Origin: PALSA-1196 sp036833805
GTDB lineage: Bacteria > Pseudomonadota > Gammaproteobacteria > Steroidobacterales > Steroidobacteraceae
Assembly: GCA_036833805.1 (NCBI GenBank)
Contig: DAITPA010000061.1
Coordinates: 1-9,942, forward strand
Direction of reading: 5' to 3'
DNA length: 9,942 nt
Shown: in pieces, positions 1 through 6,480 of the stretch
How the letters are laid out: each line of letters begins with the position of its first letter
How positions within the stretch are numbered: position 1 is the stretch's first letter
Made by a program: the position numbers and the translations under genes
The notes under the pieces: generated by a model
The model's input: only the letters and a program-made list of their open reading frames with translations
The model's database searches: none
Told to the model about the DNA's origin: nothing

Positions 1-293
1 TCGACATCTTGAACACCTCGCTGTGTGACAGTGATGTGTCCACTGAAACGGGGCAAGTCCAAGGTCGGCTTCCACATCACCCTTTTCGGAGCCTGCACAG
101 CGTTCACTTCTGGTTGCGGTCTGCGTGCTCGCCAAGTCACCTACGTGACCTTCTACACCGAAGGCTTCGGTCGCTTCGTTACCTCCACGACCGCTCCGAT
201 TACTACCGGCCGGAGCGAACGTTGCCGGGTGGGTCTACATCCCACTGGGAGATCGCGCCTTTCCACGGCGCACACACAGTAGAATTAGAAAAC
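1..293. other. Structured non-coding stretch upstream of gloB
   Basis: I see no convincing gene here. Two frames stay open across it (one runs into gloB, another spans 25-282), but neither translation resembles a protein domain. The stretch is rich in short inverted repeats: 29-33/41-45 (CAGTG/CACTG), 67-73/88-93 (GGCTTCC/GGAGCC, one bulge), 136-140/145-149 (GTCAC/GTGAC), 157-163/165-171 (ACCGAAG/CTTCGGT), 192-198/211-217 (CGCTCCG/CGGAGCG) and 229-233/241-245 (GTGGG/CCCAC). It may be a structured leader, a small RNA, a degenerate dispersed repeat or an RNA-gene remnant. The inverted repeats are directly visible; the role is unknown. Confidence 0.5.
280..285 (+). promoter_or_regulatory. Candidate -10 box of gloB
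   Basis: TAGAAT matches the sigma-70 -10 consensus at five of six positions and lies only 8 bases before the chosen gloB ATG. No good -35 hexamer sits 16-18 bases upstream. If the box is used, transcription would begin within a base or two of the ATG, giving a leaderless or nearly leaderless message, which fits the absence of a clear Shine-Dalgarno sequence. Confidence 0.4.
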
Positions 294-1085
294 ATGCTGA
301 TCGAACAAATCTGGACGGCGAACGCGTATCGCAACTTCCACTATCTCATCGCCTGCTCTGAGACCGGCGAGGCGCTGGCGGTGGATCCGCTTGATTGGCA
401 GCGCTGCCTTGCCGTGGCGCAAGCTCGAGGTTGGCAGATCCGGCAGATCCTCAATACCCACGAGCACCGCGATCACACCGGGGGCAATGCCGGCCTTGTC
501 GCGGCAACGAAGGCACGGGTGCTTGCGCATGCGAAAGCGGCGACGCGCATCGGCGGAGTCGATCGCGGGCTCACCGAAGGCGACAGCATCCGCATCGGCC
601 GCACTGTCGAGCTGCGCTGTCTCGACACGCCGGGCCACACCATGACGCACATCTGCGTTCTGGCTGAGGGCAGCGTGCCTGCGCTCTTCTCGGGCGACAC
701 GCTTTTCAATGCCGGTGCCGGCAACTGCTACAACGGCGGTCAACCCGAGCTCTTGTACGAGACGTTCACGCAAAGACTTGCACAGTTGCCGGACGCGACC
801 CGTGTGTACCCCGGCCACGAGTACCTCGTGCGCAATCTTGAGTTCACGCTCGACCGCGAGCCCGACAATGCCGCTGCGGCCGCGCTCCTTCTCGGCGCGC
901 GCAATCAGGATCCGGCCGCCGCCATCGTGACAACACTCGGCGATGAAAAGCAGATCAATGTTTTTTTGCGTCTTGATGAGCCCACGATCATTGCGCGTCT
1001 GCGCGCGCGCTTTCCCGGCCTTGGCGCCGCGCCCGACGCACGCGCGGTTTTTCTTGCGCTTCGGGAGCTTCGCAACAGCTGGTAA
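294..1085 (+). CDS. gloB: Hydroxyacylglutathione hydrolase (glyoxalase II)
   Basis: This cytosolic metallo-beta-lactamase-fold hydrolase is predicted to split S-D-lactoylglutathione into D-lactate and glutathione, the second step of methylglyoxal detoxification. The 263-residue product has the signature THEHRDH at residues 55-61, followed by H115 (TPGH), D135 (SGDT) and H175 (YPGHEY). This is the complete set of binuclear metal ligands. The C-terminal part, with LDREPDN near 187, matches the HAGH C-terminal domain. The frame is open for a further 285 bases upstream, but that part is not protein-like. The ATG at 294 gives a family-typical start and length. Where E. coli-type GloB usually has a GCGR-like segment after the SGDT motif, this one has GAGNC (141-145), a subgroup variant. 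The gene converges with the GST gene, 5 bp away. A related thioester hydrolase of the same fold is the main alternative. Confidence 0.92.
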   Translation: MLIEQIWTANAYRNFHYLIACSETGEALAVDPLDWQRCLAVAQARGWQIRQILNTHEHRDHTGGNAGLVAATKARVLAHAKAATRIGGVDRGLTEGDSIRIGRTVELRCLDTPGHTMTHICVLAEGSVPALFSGDTLFNAGAGNCYNGGQPELLYETFTQRLAQLPDATRVYPGHEYLVRNLEFTLDREPDNAAAAALLLGARNQDPAAAIVTTLGDEKQINVFLRLDEPTIIARLRARFPGLGAAPDARAVFLALRELRNSW

Positions 1086-1090
1086 GTTCC

Positions 1091-1699
1091 TTAAGGACGG
1101 CGCTCGAGTGGCACATGCCGCGGTTGCGATGCCACGCGCGCAATCCAGGTACGCACGTTGGGATACGGCGCAAGGTCAAGACCTCCTTCATCCGCAACAT
1201 GCGTATACGCGTAGAGCGCAATGTCGGCAATCGTGTAGCGGCCGGCAACAAAGAAATCCTCTTTATTCAAATGCGCATCCATGATCGCAAGCGCCGCACG
1301 CCCTTGCTGCAAGCGTTTCGGCAATTCCGCCTGACGGGGCGAGTCGGCGGGAAAATGCTTCTTGATGAAGCGCGGCGTCGCAACGTACGGCTCGTGGCTA
1401 TACTGCTCAAAGAACATCCACTGCAGCACTCGGGCGCGGCTTAAGCGCTCATTGGGAATGAACGGCGAACCTTCCGCGAGATACCAGAGGATCGCGTTTG
1501 ACTCGGCGAGGAAGCTGCCGTCATCAAGCTCCAATGTCGGAATCCGCCCATTCGGATTCTTGGCGAGGAATTGGGGCGTGCGCGTCGCTCCCGTCAGGAT
1601 GTCGACTTCCACCCAGCGGTACGGCTCGTTCACGAGCGCGCACAGCAGGCGAATCTTGTAACCGTTGCCGGAGTCGAGATAGTCGTAGAGCGTGAACAC
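1091..1699 (-). CDS. Glutathione S-transferase
   Basis: This 202-residue cytosolic protein has the two-domain GST layout. The N-terminal thioredoxin-like domain (about 1-80) carries a candidate catalytic Ser10 in LDSGN, the cis-proline site RIPTL (52-56) and the glutathione gamma-glutamyl-binding pair ESNAI (66-70). The all-helical C-terminal domain (about 87-200) contains TIADIALY (156-163), the conserved N-capping box. It should conjugate glutathione to electrophiles or handle related thiol chemistry; the substrate cannot be told. The start is GTG at 1699 on the minus strand. The frame stays open to 1999 but the upstream part is not protein-like, and no ATG lies near the conserved beginning. 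GAAAGA lies about 7 bases before the GTG as a weak ribosome-binding site. The gene is divergent from the AI-2E transporter gene and convergent with gloB, another glutathione enzyme. Confidence 0.9.
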   Translation of the reverse strand: MFTLYDYLDSGNGYKIRLLCALVNEPYRWVEVDILTGATRTPQFLAKNPNGRIPTLELDDGSFLAESNAILWYLAEGSPFIPNERLSRARVLQWMFFEQYSHEPYVATPRFIKKHFPADSPRQAELPKRLQQGRAALAIMDAHLNKEDFFVAGRYTIADIALYAYTHVADEGGLDLAPYPNVRTWIARVASQPRHVPLERRP

Positions 1700-1828
1700 G
1701 GCGGTCTTTCGTGTGGATAGAGCGCCGAAGTATCCACTCGCGGCGCCGCCGCGCCAACTCTCGCAAACACGGCGGCGCGGCGCTGATGTACCCTCACGCT
1801 CCACCCGAGCCTGGCGGCTGCTTAGGCC
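1700..1828. promoter_or_regulatory. Divergent promoter region with dyad
   Basis: This 129-bp gap separates the GTG start of the GST gene (leftward) from the ATG of the AI-2E transporter (rightward), so promoters for both should lie here. It holds a perfect inverted repeat, GTGGATA at 1713-1719 and TATCCAC at 1731-1737, with an 11-base spacer. That geometry suits a dimeric DNA-binding protein. Next to it are a 10-bp palindrome GCGGCGCCGC (1740-1749) and a 9-bp GC-rich inverted repeat (1747-1755/1774-1782). I cannot name convincing -35/-10 pairs for either direction. The dyad is visible; the operator role is inferred. Confidence 0.4.
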
Positions 1829-2899
1829 ATGTATTCGTCGTTCTACCGGCGCTCCTTTGCGATCGCCAGCATCGTCATTCTGGGCTACGCGCTCTATCGG
1901 ATGCTGCAGCCGTTCTGGGGGCCGCTTGGCTGGGCGGCATTTCTCGCTTTCTTCCTGCAGCCCGTGCACATGCGGCTGACGCGTCGACTCCACGGCCATG
2001 CCAGTTGGTCGGCGGGGCTCATCACGCTCCTGACGCCGTTTCTCCTGATCGCGCCGCTCTCAGCTCTGGGGCTCGTGTTCGCAAAGCAGGTCGGCATTCT
2101 CATCGGCTACCTGCGCGCGCATTCCCTCCCGTCGTTTCCGACGATCCGGCAGGACCTCAATACCTACCCGCTGATCGGTCCGGTGTTGCGCTGGCTCGAT
2201 GCCGACGTGTCGGGCACGGCGGGGCAGGTCCAGGAGTGGCTCGTGAATGGCGCGCAATCAGCCCTGAAGGCAGCCGCCACGCTGGGCGGGGATCTGGCCA
2301 TCGGTGTGTTCGGCACGCTCATCGGCTTCGTCTTGATGGTGTTTCTGCTCTTTTATCTGTTACGCGACGGGGCTTCCATGCTCAACCACCTCATGCGGCT
2401 CGTACCGCTGGAGCCGAAGCGGCGCGCGCGGCTTGAGCAGTACCTCGCCGAGGTGACGCGCGCGGTGGTCTATGGCCATTCGCTGACGGCGCTTGCGCAG
2501 GGCGCGCTGGTGGGCATCGGCTTTGCGATCGTGCACCTGCCATCGCCCGTCGTGTTCGGCGTGCTGGCTGCGCTTGCGGCGCTCCTGCCGGGCGCCGGCA
2601 CCGGTTTCGTACTTATTCCAGCAGTACTGGTGCTGGCATTTGACGGCCGCTGGGCAGCGGCGCTGTTCCTTGCGATCTGGAGCCTGGGAATCGGTGTCTT
2701 CGACAACGTTCTGCGGCCCTATCTCACCAAGCAGCATGCGGCCGTCTCCACACTCACGGTGTTCGTCGGCGTGATCGGCGGACTCGTGGCCTTTGGCCTC
2801 ATCGGCCTCGTGCTCGGGCCCGTGCTCTTGAGTCTGATCGTCGCGTTGTTGCGTTTCGCCGAGGAAGGCGTCGCCGACAGCGACCAGGATCGCATCTGA
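1829..2899 (+). CDS. AI-2E family transporter (PerM-like membrane protein)
   Basis: This 356-residue integral inner-membrane protein belongs to the AI-2E/PerM family (PF01594). Hydrophobic segments lie at about 9-30, 33-47, 61-85, 152-178, 220-236, 240-272, 276-292 and 306-344, consistent with roughly eight membrane spans. A soluble stretch of about 65 residues (86-151) follows the third span, as is typical. Recognisable family features are FLLFYLLRDG (172-181), PGAGTGFVLIP (254-264) and DNVLRPYL (292-299). Family members have been linked to autoinducer-2 export, Na+/H+ antiport and permease roles, so the substrate is open. The ATG at 1829 gives a normal N-terminus, but no Shine-Dalgarno is obvious. 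uvrD begins 38 bp downstream on the same strand, so read-through is possible although uvrD has its own promoter-like motif. Confidence 0.88.
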   Translation: MYSSFYRRSFAIASIVILGYALYRMLQPFWGPLGWAAFLAFFLQPVHMRLTRRLHGHASWSAGLITLLTPFLLIAPLSALGLVFAKQVGILIGYLRAHSLPSFPTIRQDLNTYPLIGPVLRWLDADVSGTAGQVQEWLVNGAQSALKAAATLGGDLAIGVFGTLIGFVLMVFLLFYLLRDGASMLNHLMRLVPLEPKRRARLEQYLAEVTRAVVYGHSLTALAQGALVGIGFAIVHLPSPVVFGVLAALAALLPGAGTGFVLIPAVLVLAFDGRWAAALFLAIWSLGIGVFDNVLRPYLTKQHAAVSTLTVFVGVIGGLVAFGLIGLVLGPVLLSLIVALLRFAEEGVADSDQDRI

Positions 2900-2901
2900 T
2901 C

Positions 2902-2928
2902 TTGAAATCCGAGCGAAGCAGCTACAAT
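2902..2928 (+). promoter_or_regulatory. Candidate promoter of uvrD
   Basis: TTGAAA (2902-2907) and TACAAT (2923-2928) resemble sigma-70 -35 and -10 boxes with a 15-bp spacer, shorter than the 17-bp optimum. The -10 box ends 9 bases before the uvrD ATG, and the intervening bases are almost all G/C. This predicts a leader of only a few bases. No LexA-type CTG-N10-CAG box is visible here, although E. coli uvrD has one. Confidence 0.45.
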
Positions 2929-2937
2929 GCGGCCCCC

Positions 2938-5097
2938 ATGGATGTCTCTGCCCTCCTCGATCCGCTCAACGATGCACAGCGCGCCGCGGTCACGGCCCCG
3001 CTCGGGCCGGTACTGGTGCTCGCCGGCGCCGGCAGCGGCAAGACCCGCGTGCTCACGCACCGGATCGCGTGGCTGATTCAGGTCGAGGGCGTATCCCCGC
3101 AGGGCATTCTCGCCGTCACCTTCACGAACAAGGCGGCAGGCGAGATGCGTGGCCGCATCGCACAGCTCCTCGGCATGCCCGGCTCCGCGCTGTGGATCGG
3201 CACGTTTCATGGCATCGCACATCGGCTCCTGCGCCTGCACTGGCGCGAGGCCAATCTGCCGCAGGGCTTTCAGATCCTCGACTCCGAGGATCAGCTGCGC
3301 CTCATCCGCAAGATTTTGAAAGCCCAGGACCTGGATGAAACCCGCTGGGTGCCGCGCGAGATCCAATGGTTCATCAATTCCAACAAGGACGAAGGCCGCC
3401 GCCCGGCTCAGCTTAAAGATGCGGGCGACTTGAACCGCCGCCAGCTCATCAAACTCTATGCCAGCTACGAGGCCGCCTGCGCGCAGGCGGGCGTCGTCGA
3501 TTTCGCAGAGCTCCTGCTGCGCGCCTTCGAGCTGTGGCGCGCTCAGCCGGAGCTGCTCGCGCACTATCAGCGACGCTTCCGCCACGTGCTCATCGACGAG
3601 TTCCAGGACACGAACGCCATCCAGTACGGGTGGATGAAACTCCTCGTGGGCGCGCACGGCTCCCCATTCGCGGTCGGCGACGACGATCAGTCGATTTATC
3701 GCTGGCGCGGCGCGCAGGTGGAGAACCTGCAGCATTTCCGCCGTGACTTCCCCGCGGCGACTTTGCATCGCCTGGAGCAGAACTACCGCTCTTCAGGCGC
3801 GATCCTGCAAGCTGCGAACGCCCTCATCGCGCACAATTCCGGCCGGCTCGGCAAGAACCTGTGGACGAGCGGCGAGCAAGGCGAAAAGATCCATCTATAC
3901 GCCGCCTTCAATGAGCGCGACGAGGCGGACTTCGTCGTGCAGCGCATCCGCGCTTGGGAGCGCACCGGCGGCGCGCGCCGCGACGTCGCAATTTTGTACC
4001 GCTCGAACGCGCAGTCGCGTGTATTTGAGGAAGCCCTCTTGTCGGCGCGCATGCCGTACCGCGTGTACGGTGGCCTGCGCTTCTTCGAGCGTGCCGAGAT
4101 CAAGGATGCGCTCGCCTATCTGCGCCTCATCGCCAATCGCCGCGACGACTCCTCCTTCGAGCGTGTGGTGAACCTGCCGAGCCGCGGCATCGGCGCAAAG
4201 AGTCTCGACGTCATCCGCGAGCAGGCGAAGCTACAAAGCTCCTCCTTGTGGGAAGCGGCAGCCGCCTGCGCGGCGCACGCGTTGGGGCCGAAGGCGGGCG
4301 CGGCTGTGCACGGCTTCATGGCGCTCATCGAGCGCATGGCGCGCGAGCTTGCAAGCCTGCCGCTGCACGAGCAGGTGGATCAGATGCTGCAGGCGAGCGG
4401 ACTTCTCGATCATCACAAGCGTGAGAAAGCCGAGCGCGGCGAAGCGCGCGTCGAAAATCTTCTTGAGCTGGTGAGCGCGGCGCGCGGCTTTGAGCCCGAC
4501 GGCACGGTTGAAGAGTTGCCGCCGCTGCAATCCTTCCTCGCGCACGCCGTGCTCGAATCGGGCGAGGGCCAGGCGGAGGCCTGGGAGGACTGCGTGCAGA
4601 TGATGACCCTGCACTCCGCGAAGGGCTTGGAGTTTCCGGTCGTCTTCCTGTGCGGCATGGAGGATGGGCTCTTCCCGCACCAGCGCTCGCTCACCGACAT
4701 TGACAGCCTGGAGGAGGAGCGGCGCCTGTGCTACGTCGGCATGACGCGTGCGATGCGGCAGCTTTATTTCACCTGCGCCGAGCAGCGCCGCCTGCACGGC
4801 AGCGACAGCTACGCGCAGCCGTCGCGCTTCATCAAGGAAGTGCCGCCGGAGCTGCTCGAAGAGGTGCGGCCACGAATGCAGCTGTCGCGCCCGGTCGCAG
4901 TGGGTCGCTTCCGCGCTGAAGAGCCGCCTCAACCCGGCGTGCGCTTGGGCGCGCGCGTGCGTCACGGCAAGTTCGGCGAAGGCGTGATACTCACTGTCGA
5001 GGGCAATGGCCCGCACGCGCGCGTGCAGGTGAGCTTCGAGAAGCAGGGCACGAAGTGGCTCATGATCCAGTACGCGAACCTGGAGCCGATGCATTGA
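2938..5097 (+). CDS. uvrD: DNA helicase II, UvrD
   Basis: This superfamily 1A 3'-5' DNA helicase acts in nucleotide excision repair and mismatch repair and clears protein from DNA. The 719-residue product is nearly identical in length to the 720-residue E. coli UvrD. The helicase motifs fall at matching positions: Q-motif Gln14, Walker A AGAGSGKT (29-36), TFTNKAA (61-67), DEFQDT (220-225), VGDDDQSIYRWRGA from 246, QNYRS (281-285), LHSAKGLEF (558-566) and ERRLCYVGMTRA (594-605). A C-terminal Tudor-like tail begins near 667 (GVRLGARVRHGKFGEG) and is the part that binds RNA polymerase and UvrB in E. coli. The frame is open from a TTG at 2902, but the ATG at 2938 begins MDVSALLDPLN, which matches the family start. 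No Shine-Dalgarno precedes it. Its TGA overlaps the trkA start. No defects are seen. Confidence 0.97.
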   Translation: MDVSALLDPLNDAQRAAVTAPLGPVLVLAGAGSGKTRVLTHRIAWLIQVEGVSPQGILAVTFTNKAAGEMRGRIAQLLGMPGSALWIGTFHGIAHRLLRLHWREANLPQGFQILDSEDQLRLIRKILKAQDLDETRWVPREIQWFINSNKDEGRRPAQLKDAGDLNRRQLIKLYASYEAACAQAGVVDFAELLLRAFELWRAQPELLAHYQRRFRHVLIDEFQDTNAIQYGWMKLLVGAHGSPFAVGDDDQSIYRWRGAQVENLQHFRRDFPAATLHRLEQNYRSSGAILQAANALIAHNSGRLGKNLWTSGEQGEKIHLYAAFNERDEADFVVQRIRAWERTGGARRDVAILYRSNAQSRVFEEALLSARMPYRVYGGLRFFERAEIKDALAYLRLIANRRDDSSFERVVNLPSRGIGAKSLDVIREQAKLQSSSLWEAAAACAAHALGPKAGAAVHGFMALIERMARELASLPLHEQVDQMLQASGLLDHHKREKAERGEARVENLLELVSAARGFEPDGTVEELPPLQSFLAHAVLESGEGQAEAWEDCVQMMTLHSAKGLEFPVVFLCGMEDGLFPHQRSLTDIDSLEEERRLCYVGMTRAMRQLYFTCAEQRRLHGSDSYAQPSRFIKEVPPELLEEVRPRMQLSRPVAVGRFRAEEPPQPGVRLGARVRHGKFGEGVILTVEGNGPHARVQVSFEKQGTKWLMIQYANLEPMH

Positions 5098-6464
5098 AAA
5101 TCGTGATCCTGGGCGCGGGCCAAGTGGGCCGCACCGCCGCCTATCATCTGTCGCGCGAGGAGTCGAACGAGGTCACGGTCGTCGATCTCGATGAGGACAT
5201 CCTGCGCGATCTGCAGGACCGCTTGGATATTCGCACGGTGGCGGGCAATGCCTCCCACCCTTCGGTGCTCGAGGCGGCGGGGGCTGCCGAGGCTGACATC
5301 CTGATCGCGCTCACGAGCAGCGATGAGGTCAACATGATGGCCTGCGAAGTCGCCTTCATCCTGTATCGCACGCCGACCAAGATCGCGCGCATCCGCGCGG
5401 CCGAATACACCAGCCGCCCTGAGCTCTTCAGCGAAGAGGCACTGCCGGTCGACGTCTTCATCAGCCCCGAGCAGCTCGTCACCGAGTATGTCGAACGCCT
5501 GATTCATTACCCGGGCGCCCTGCAGGTGCTCGATTTTGCCGATGGCAAGGTGCGCCTGGTCGCGGTGCGCGCTCATGAGGGCGGGCTTCTTGTCGGCCAG
5601 CAGCTGCGTGCGCTGCGCGAGCACGTGCGCGATATCGAGGCGCGCATCGTCGCGATCTACCGCGCCGGGCGCAGCATCACGCCAGGCGGCGACACGATCG
5701 TCGAGGACCGCGATGAGGTGTTCTTTCTCGCCGCCCGCGACGACATCCGCCGTGTCATGAACGAAATGCGCAAGGAAGAGCACCCGTTGAGGCGCGTCGT
5801 CATCGCGGGCGGCGGCAACATCGGCTTTCGCCTGGCGAAGGCTCTCGAGAAGCAGAACCAGGTGAAGCTCATCGAGCGCGATCCCAAGCGCGCGCGGCGC
5901 ATATCCGAGCTCCTCGAGAACACCATCGTGCTGAACGGCGATGCCGCCGATGAAGAGCTCCTCATCGAAGAGAACATTGACGGCACGGATGTGTTCGCGG
6001 CGCTCACCAATTCCGAGGAAGCGAATATTCTCTCGGCGATGCTCGCCAAGCGCCTGGGCGCGCGCAAGGTCATGGCGCTCATCAATAAGCCCTCGTATGC
6101 CGAGCTCATCGAGAGCGGCAGCATCGATATCGCCATCTCCCCGCAGACGATCATCATCGGCTCGCTGCTCGCGCACGTGCGTGGCGGCGACGTCGTGCGC
6201 GTGCACTCATTGCGGCGCGGCGCGGCCGAAGCGCTCGAAGCCATCGTGCACGGCGACGATAGAAGCTCGCGCGTGGTCGGCAAGCGCGTTGAGGAAATCA
6301 AATTGCCGGACGGTGCCTCGATCGGTGCGATCGTGCGCGGCGGGCAGGTCATCATGGCGCACCACGACACGGTCGTGCAGTGCGATGATCACGTCATTCT
6401 GTTCCTCTCCGACCGCCGCCACGTCGAGGCGGTCGAGCGGCTCTTCCTGGGCGCCGCCCGCTAG
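5094..6464 (+). CDS. trkA: Trk system K+ uptake regulatory protein TrkA
   Basis: This is the peripheral cytosolic subunit of the Trk potassium uptake system. It binds NAD(H)/ATP and gates the TrkH channel subunit. The 456-residue protein (E. coli 458) has two tandem RCK modules. The first begins at the N-terminus with the Rossmann motif GAGQVG (7-12) and the acidic residue D31 that ends the second strand, and has an RCK-C part at about 140-220. The second has GGGNIG (239-244) and a second RCK-C part at about 370-453. I take TTG at 5094 as the start because it gives the family-standard opening MKIVILGAGQVG. The only in-frame ATG nearby (5055) would add 13 residues translated from the end of uvrD in another frame. 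The start overlaps the uvrD stop as TTGA, which suggests translational coupling. trkH follows after 13 bp. Confidence 0.96.
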   Translation: MKIVILGAGQVGRTAAYHLSREESNEVTVVDLDEDILRDLQDRLDIRTVAGNASHPSVLEAAGAAEADILIALTSSDEVNMMACEVAFILYRTPTKIARIRAAEYTSRPELFSEEALPVDVFISPEQLVTEYVERLIHYPGALQVLDFADGKVRLVAVRAHEGGLLVGQQLRALREHVRDIEARIVAIYRAGRSITPGGDTIVEDRDEVFFLAARDDIRRVMNEMRKEEHPLRRVVIAGGGNIGFRLAKALEKQNQVKLIERDPKRARRISELLENTIVLNGDAADEELLIEENIDGTDVFAALTNSEEANILSAMLAKRLGARKVMALINKPSYAELIESGSIDIAISPQTIIIGSLLAHVRGGDVVRVHSLRRGAAEALEAIVHGDDRSSRVVGKRVEEIKLPDGASIGAIVRGGQVIMAHHDTVVQCDDHVILFLSDRRHVEAVERLFLGAAR

Positions 6465-6468
6465 CGGC

Positions 6469-6480
6469 AAGGCACGCGTG
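6469..6480 (+). promoter_or_regulatory. Ribosome binding site and GTG start of trkH
   Basis: AAGG (6469-6472) lies 5 bases before GTG at 6478. It is the clearest Shine-Dalgarno-like element that I found on the forward strand, and it decides the trkH start. The reading frame itself stays open 537 bases further upstream inside trkA, where it is only a shadow. Confidence 0.6.

Noticed and set aside
25..282. Small 85-codon gene upstream of gloB
   Set aside because: It has no ribosome-binding site and no recognisable fold, and it lies over inverted repeats that better explain the sequence.
9..293. N-terminal extension of GloB from an ATG at position 9
   Set aside because: The added 95 residues are Arg/His/Ser-rich with no domain likeness. 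GloB family length and its conserved opening fit the ATG at 294.
2719..3768. 349-codon minus-strand frame opposite uvrD
   Set aside because: It is an antisense shadow of conserved helicase motifs with no start signal and no family likeness.
4962..6206. 414-codon minus-strand frame opposite trkA
   Set aside because: It is a typical GC-rich antisense shadow of a well-supported gene. Its translation is rich in Arg, Asp, His and Ala and carries no domain.
5941..6477. Long upstream extension of trkH inside trkA
   Set aside because: The extension is Ser/Arg-rich text read out of frame from trkA. The GTG at 6478 with AAGG gives the standard TrkH length.
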